The translations under genes were made by a program, and so were the position numbers. The notes below the pieces were generated by a model, which had not been told where the DNA came from, searched no databases, and was given only the letters and a program-made list of their open reading frames with translations. Below are positions 6,330 through 7,193 of a stretch of 7,193 nucleotides of DNA, piece by piece. Numbering within the stretch: position 1 is the first letter of the stretch; every line of letters begins with the position of its first letter. The DNA is from Methylobacterium sp. (GTDB lineage Bacteria > Pseudomonadota > Alphaproteobacteria > Rhizobiales > Beijerinckiaceae), in assembly GCA_021154065.1 (NCBI GenBank), contig JAJKJG010000245.1, forward strand, positions 1 through 7,193, written 5' to 3'.

Positions 6330-7185
6330 GAGCGGTCTCGCCTGGGAGCCGCTGACCGCGGCGGACGCGGAAGGCGCGCTGCCGCTCTCGGCCGAGGCCG
6401 GCTGGAACCAGACCGCGGCGGACTGGGCCTTCATGCTGCGCGAAGGCCGCGGCATCGGCGTGCGCGACGGCGCCGGCCGCTGGATCGGCAGCGCTCTCGC
6501 GCTGCCGCTAGGCGCCGAACTCTCCTGGATCAGCATGGTGCTGGTCGCGAAGGATGCGCGTCGGCGCGGCATCGGCACGCGCCTGCTGCGCCGCGCGATC
6601 GACGAGGTGCGTGATGCCGGCCGCATCGCCGGCCTCGACGCCACCGAGCTCGGGCGGCCGGTCTATCTCCCCTTGGGCTTTCGCGACCTCTATACGGTCT
6701 CGCGCCTGCGGCTCGGCGCGCCGGCGCCGTCAGAGCCGGCGCCCGCCGGCTGCACGATCCGGCCGCTCGTTGCCGCGGATCTCCCCGGCATCGTTGCGTT
6801 CGACAGGCCGCGCAGCGGGATGCAGCGCTCGCATGTGCTCGCCTATCTGCTGCAACAGGCAACCGAGGGCGCCTTCGTCGCCAAGGTGGACGGGGGCGTC
6901 GCCGGCTACGCGCTCGGCCGGCCCGGGCGAATCGCATTCCAGATCGGGCCGGTCGTGGCGGATCGCGAGGACGTCGCGATTGCCCTCGTCAGCGACGCGC
7001 TCGCGCGTCTCGACGGCCCCGCGATGATCGACGTGCCGGATGCCCATGCGGACCTGCGCGTCTGGCTGGACCGCCACGGCGCCGTTCGAGAGCGCGGCTT
7101 CACGCGCATGACGCTCGGCCCGCCGCCGCCGGGCCTCGCCGAGCCGAGCCGCATCTTCGCTCTCGCCGGGCCCGAGCTGGGATGA
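6316..7185 (+). CDS. GNAT-family N-acetyltransferase, two domains
   Basis: A 289-residue cytoplasmic acyl-CoA-dependent acetyltransferase. The N-terminal GNAT domain (about 8-135) contains the acetyl-CoA loop, V77[15 protein letters not shown]91, with the R-x-x-G-x-G pattern at R82, G85 and G87, and then [10 protein letters not shown] (117-126), a typical fourth-motif Tyr/Gly-Phe strand. The C-terminal half (about 146-289), with [20 protein letters not shown] at 185-204, MIDVPD (237-242) and the ending FALAGPELG, looks like the second acetyltransferase-like domain (Acetyltransf_18, YitH/HolE type) of many two-domain GNATs. The start overlaps the preceding gene by 14 bases and has GAGG (6306-6309) six bases upstream, supporting coupled translation. 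Its acceptor substrate is unknown. Its place in the operon suggests it acts on a pathway amine or intermediate, but GNATs also travel in operons with no clear link. Confidence 0.88.
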   Translation: MGAIESGLAWEPLTAADAEGALPLSAEAGWNQTAADWAFMLREGRGIGVRDGAGRWIGSALALPLGAELSWISMVLVAKDARRRGIGTRLLRRAIDEVRDAGRIAGLDATELGRPVYLPLGFRDLYTVSRLRLGAPAPSEPAPAGCTIRPLVAADLPGIVAFDRPRSGMQRSHVLAYLLQQATEGAFVAKVDGGVAGYALGRPGRIAFQIGPVVADREDVAIALVSDALARLDGPAMIDVPDAHADLRVWLDRHGAVRERGFTRMTLGPPPPGLAEPSRIFALAGPELG

Positions 7186-7193
7186 GCGAGGCC
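7182..7193 (+). CDS. Probable start of the next operon gene (four codons visible)
   Basis: An ATG at 7182 overlaps the GNAT stop in the ATGA arrangement used at 3838 and 5301, and reads Met-Ser-Glu-Ala before the window ends. The repeated junction pattern in this operon makes a coupled downstream gene likely. Nothing can be said of its product from four residues. Confidence 0.5.

Noticed and set aside
4887..6644. 585-codon minus-strand frame opposite the enolase-family, SDR and GNAT genes
   Set aside because: It spans three real genes on the other strand and has no domain signature. Length alone is not evidence at this base composition.

Overview
The window is very G+C-rich, tightly packed bacterial DNA. 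Codons strongly prefer G or C in the third position, and the gene families and one intergenic palindromic repeat fit an alphaproteobacterium of the Hyphomicrobiales (Rhizobiales) type, such as Bradyrhizobium, Bosea, Methylobacterium or Rhodoplanes relatives. The lineage is an inference from style, not a match to a named genome. No tRNA, rRNA, CRISPR array, transposase or phage gene was seen.

Minus strand, 1-2891: a tripartite tricarboxylate transporter (TTT) operon in the classical order C-B-A. The periplasmic binding protein (TctC/Bug family, 2891-1878) comes first, then the small membrane subunit (TctB, 1708-1169), then the large permease (TctA, from 1169 and running off the window at base 1). 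TctB and TctA overlap by one base (TGATG). The only sizeable gap in the operon, between tctC and tctB (1709-1877), is mostly filled by an imperfect palindromic repeat (1730-1850). A small hairpin follows it at the tctB ribosome-binding site.

Centre, 2892-3019: a 128-base divergent control region between the transporter operon and a plus-strand operon. It holds two inverted repeats (2920-2947 and 2969-2982) that are candidate operator sites. No regulator gene lies in the window.

Plus strand, 3020-7193: a translationally coupled catabolic-looking operon. It encodes a xylose-isomerase-like TIM-barrel isomerase/epimerase, a long enolase-superfamily enzyme of the muconate-lactonizing (Lys-x-Lys / Lys) type, an extended SDR (NAD-dependent epimerase/dehydratase family) whose YxxxK lysine is a cysteine, and a two-domain GNAT acetyltransferase. 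A further ATG at 7182 overlaps the last stop and probably starts the next gene. Junctions overlap by 4, 4, 14 and 4 bases.

Taken together, the TTT system probably imports a carboxylated, sugar-acid-like compound. The divergent enzymes would then isomerise, epimerise or dehydrate, and oxidise it. The individual families are known. The substrate and the pathway are not evident from the sequence and may be undescribed.
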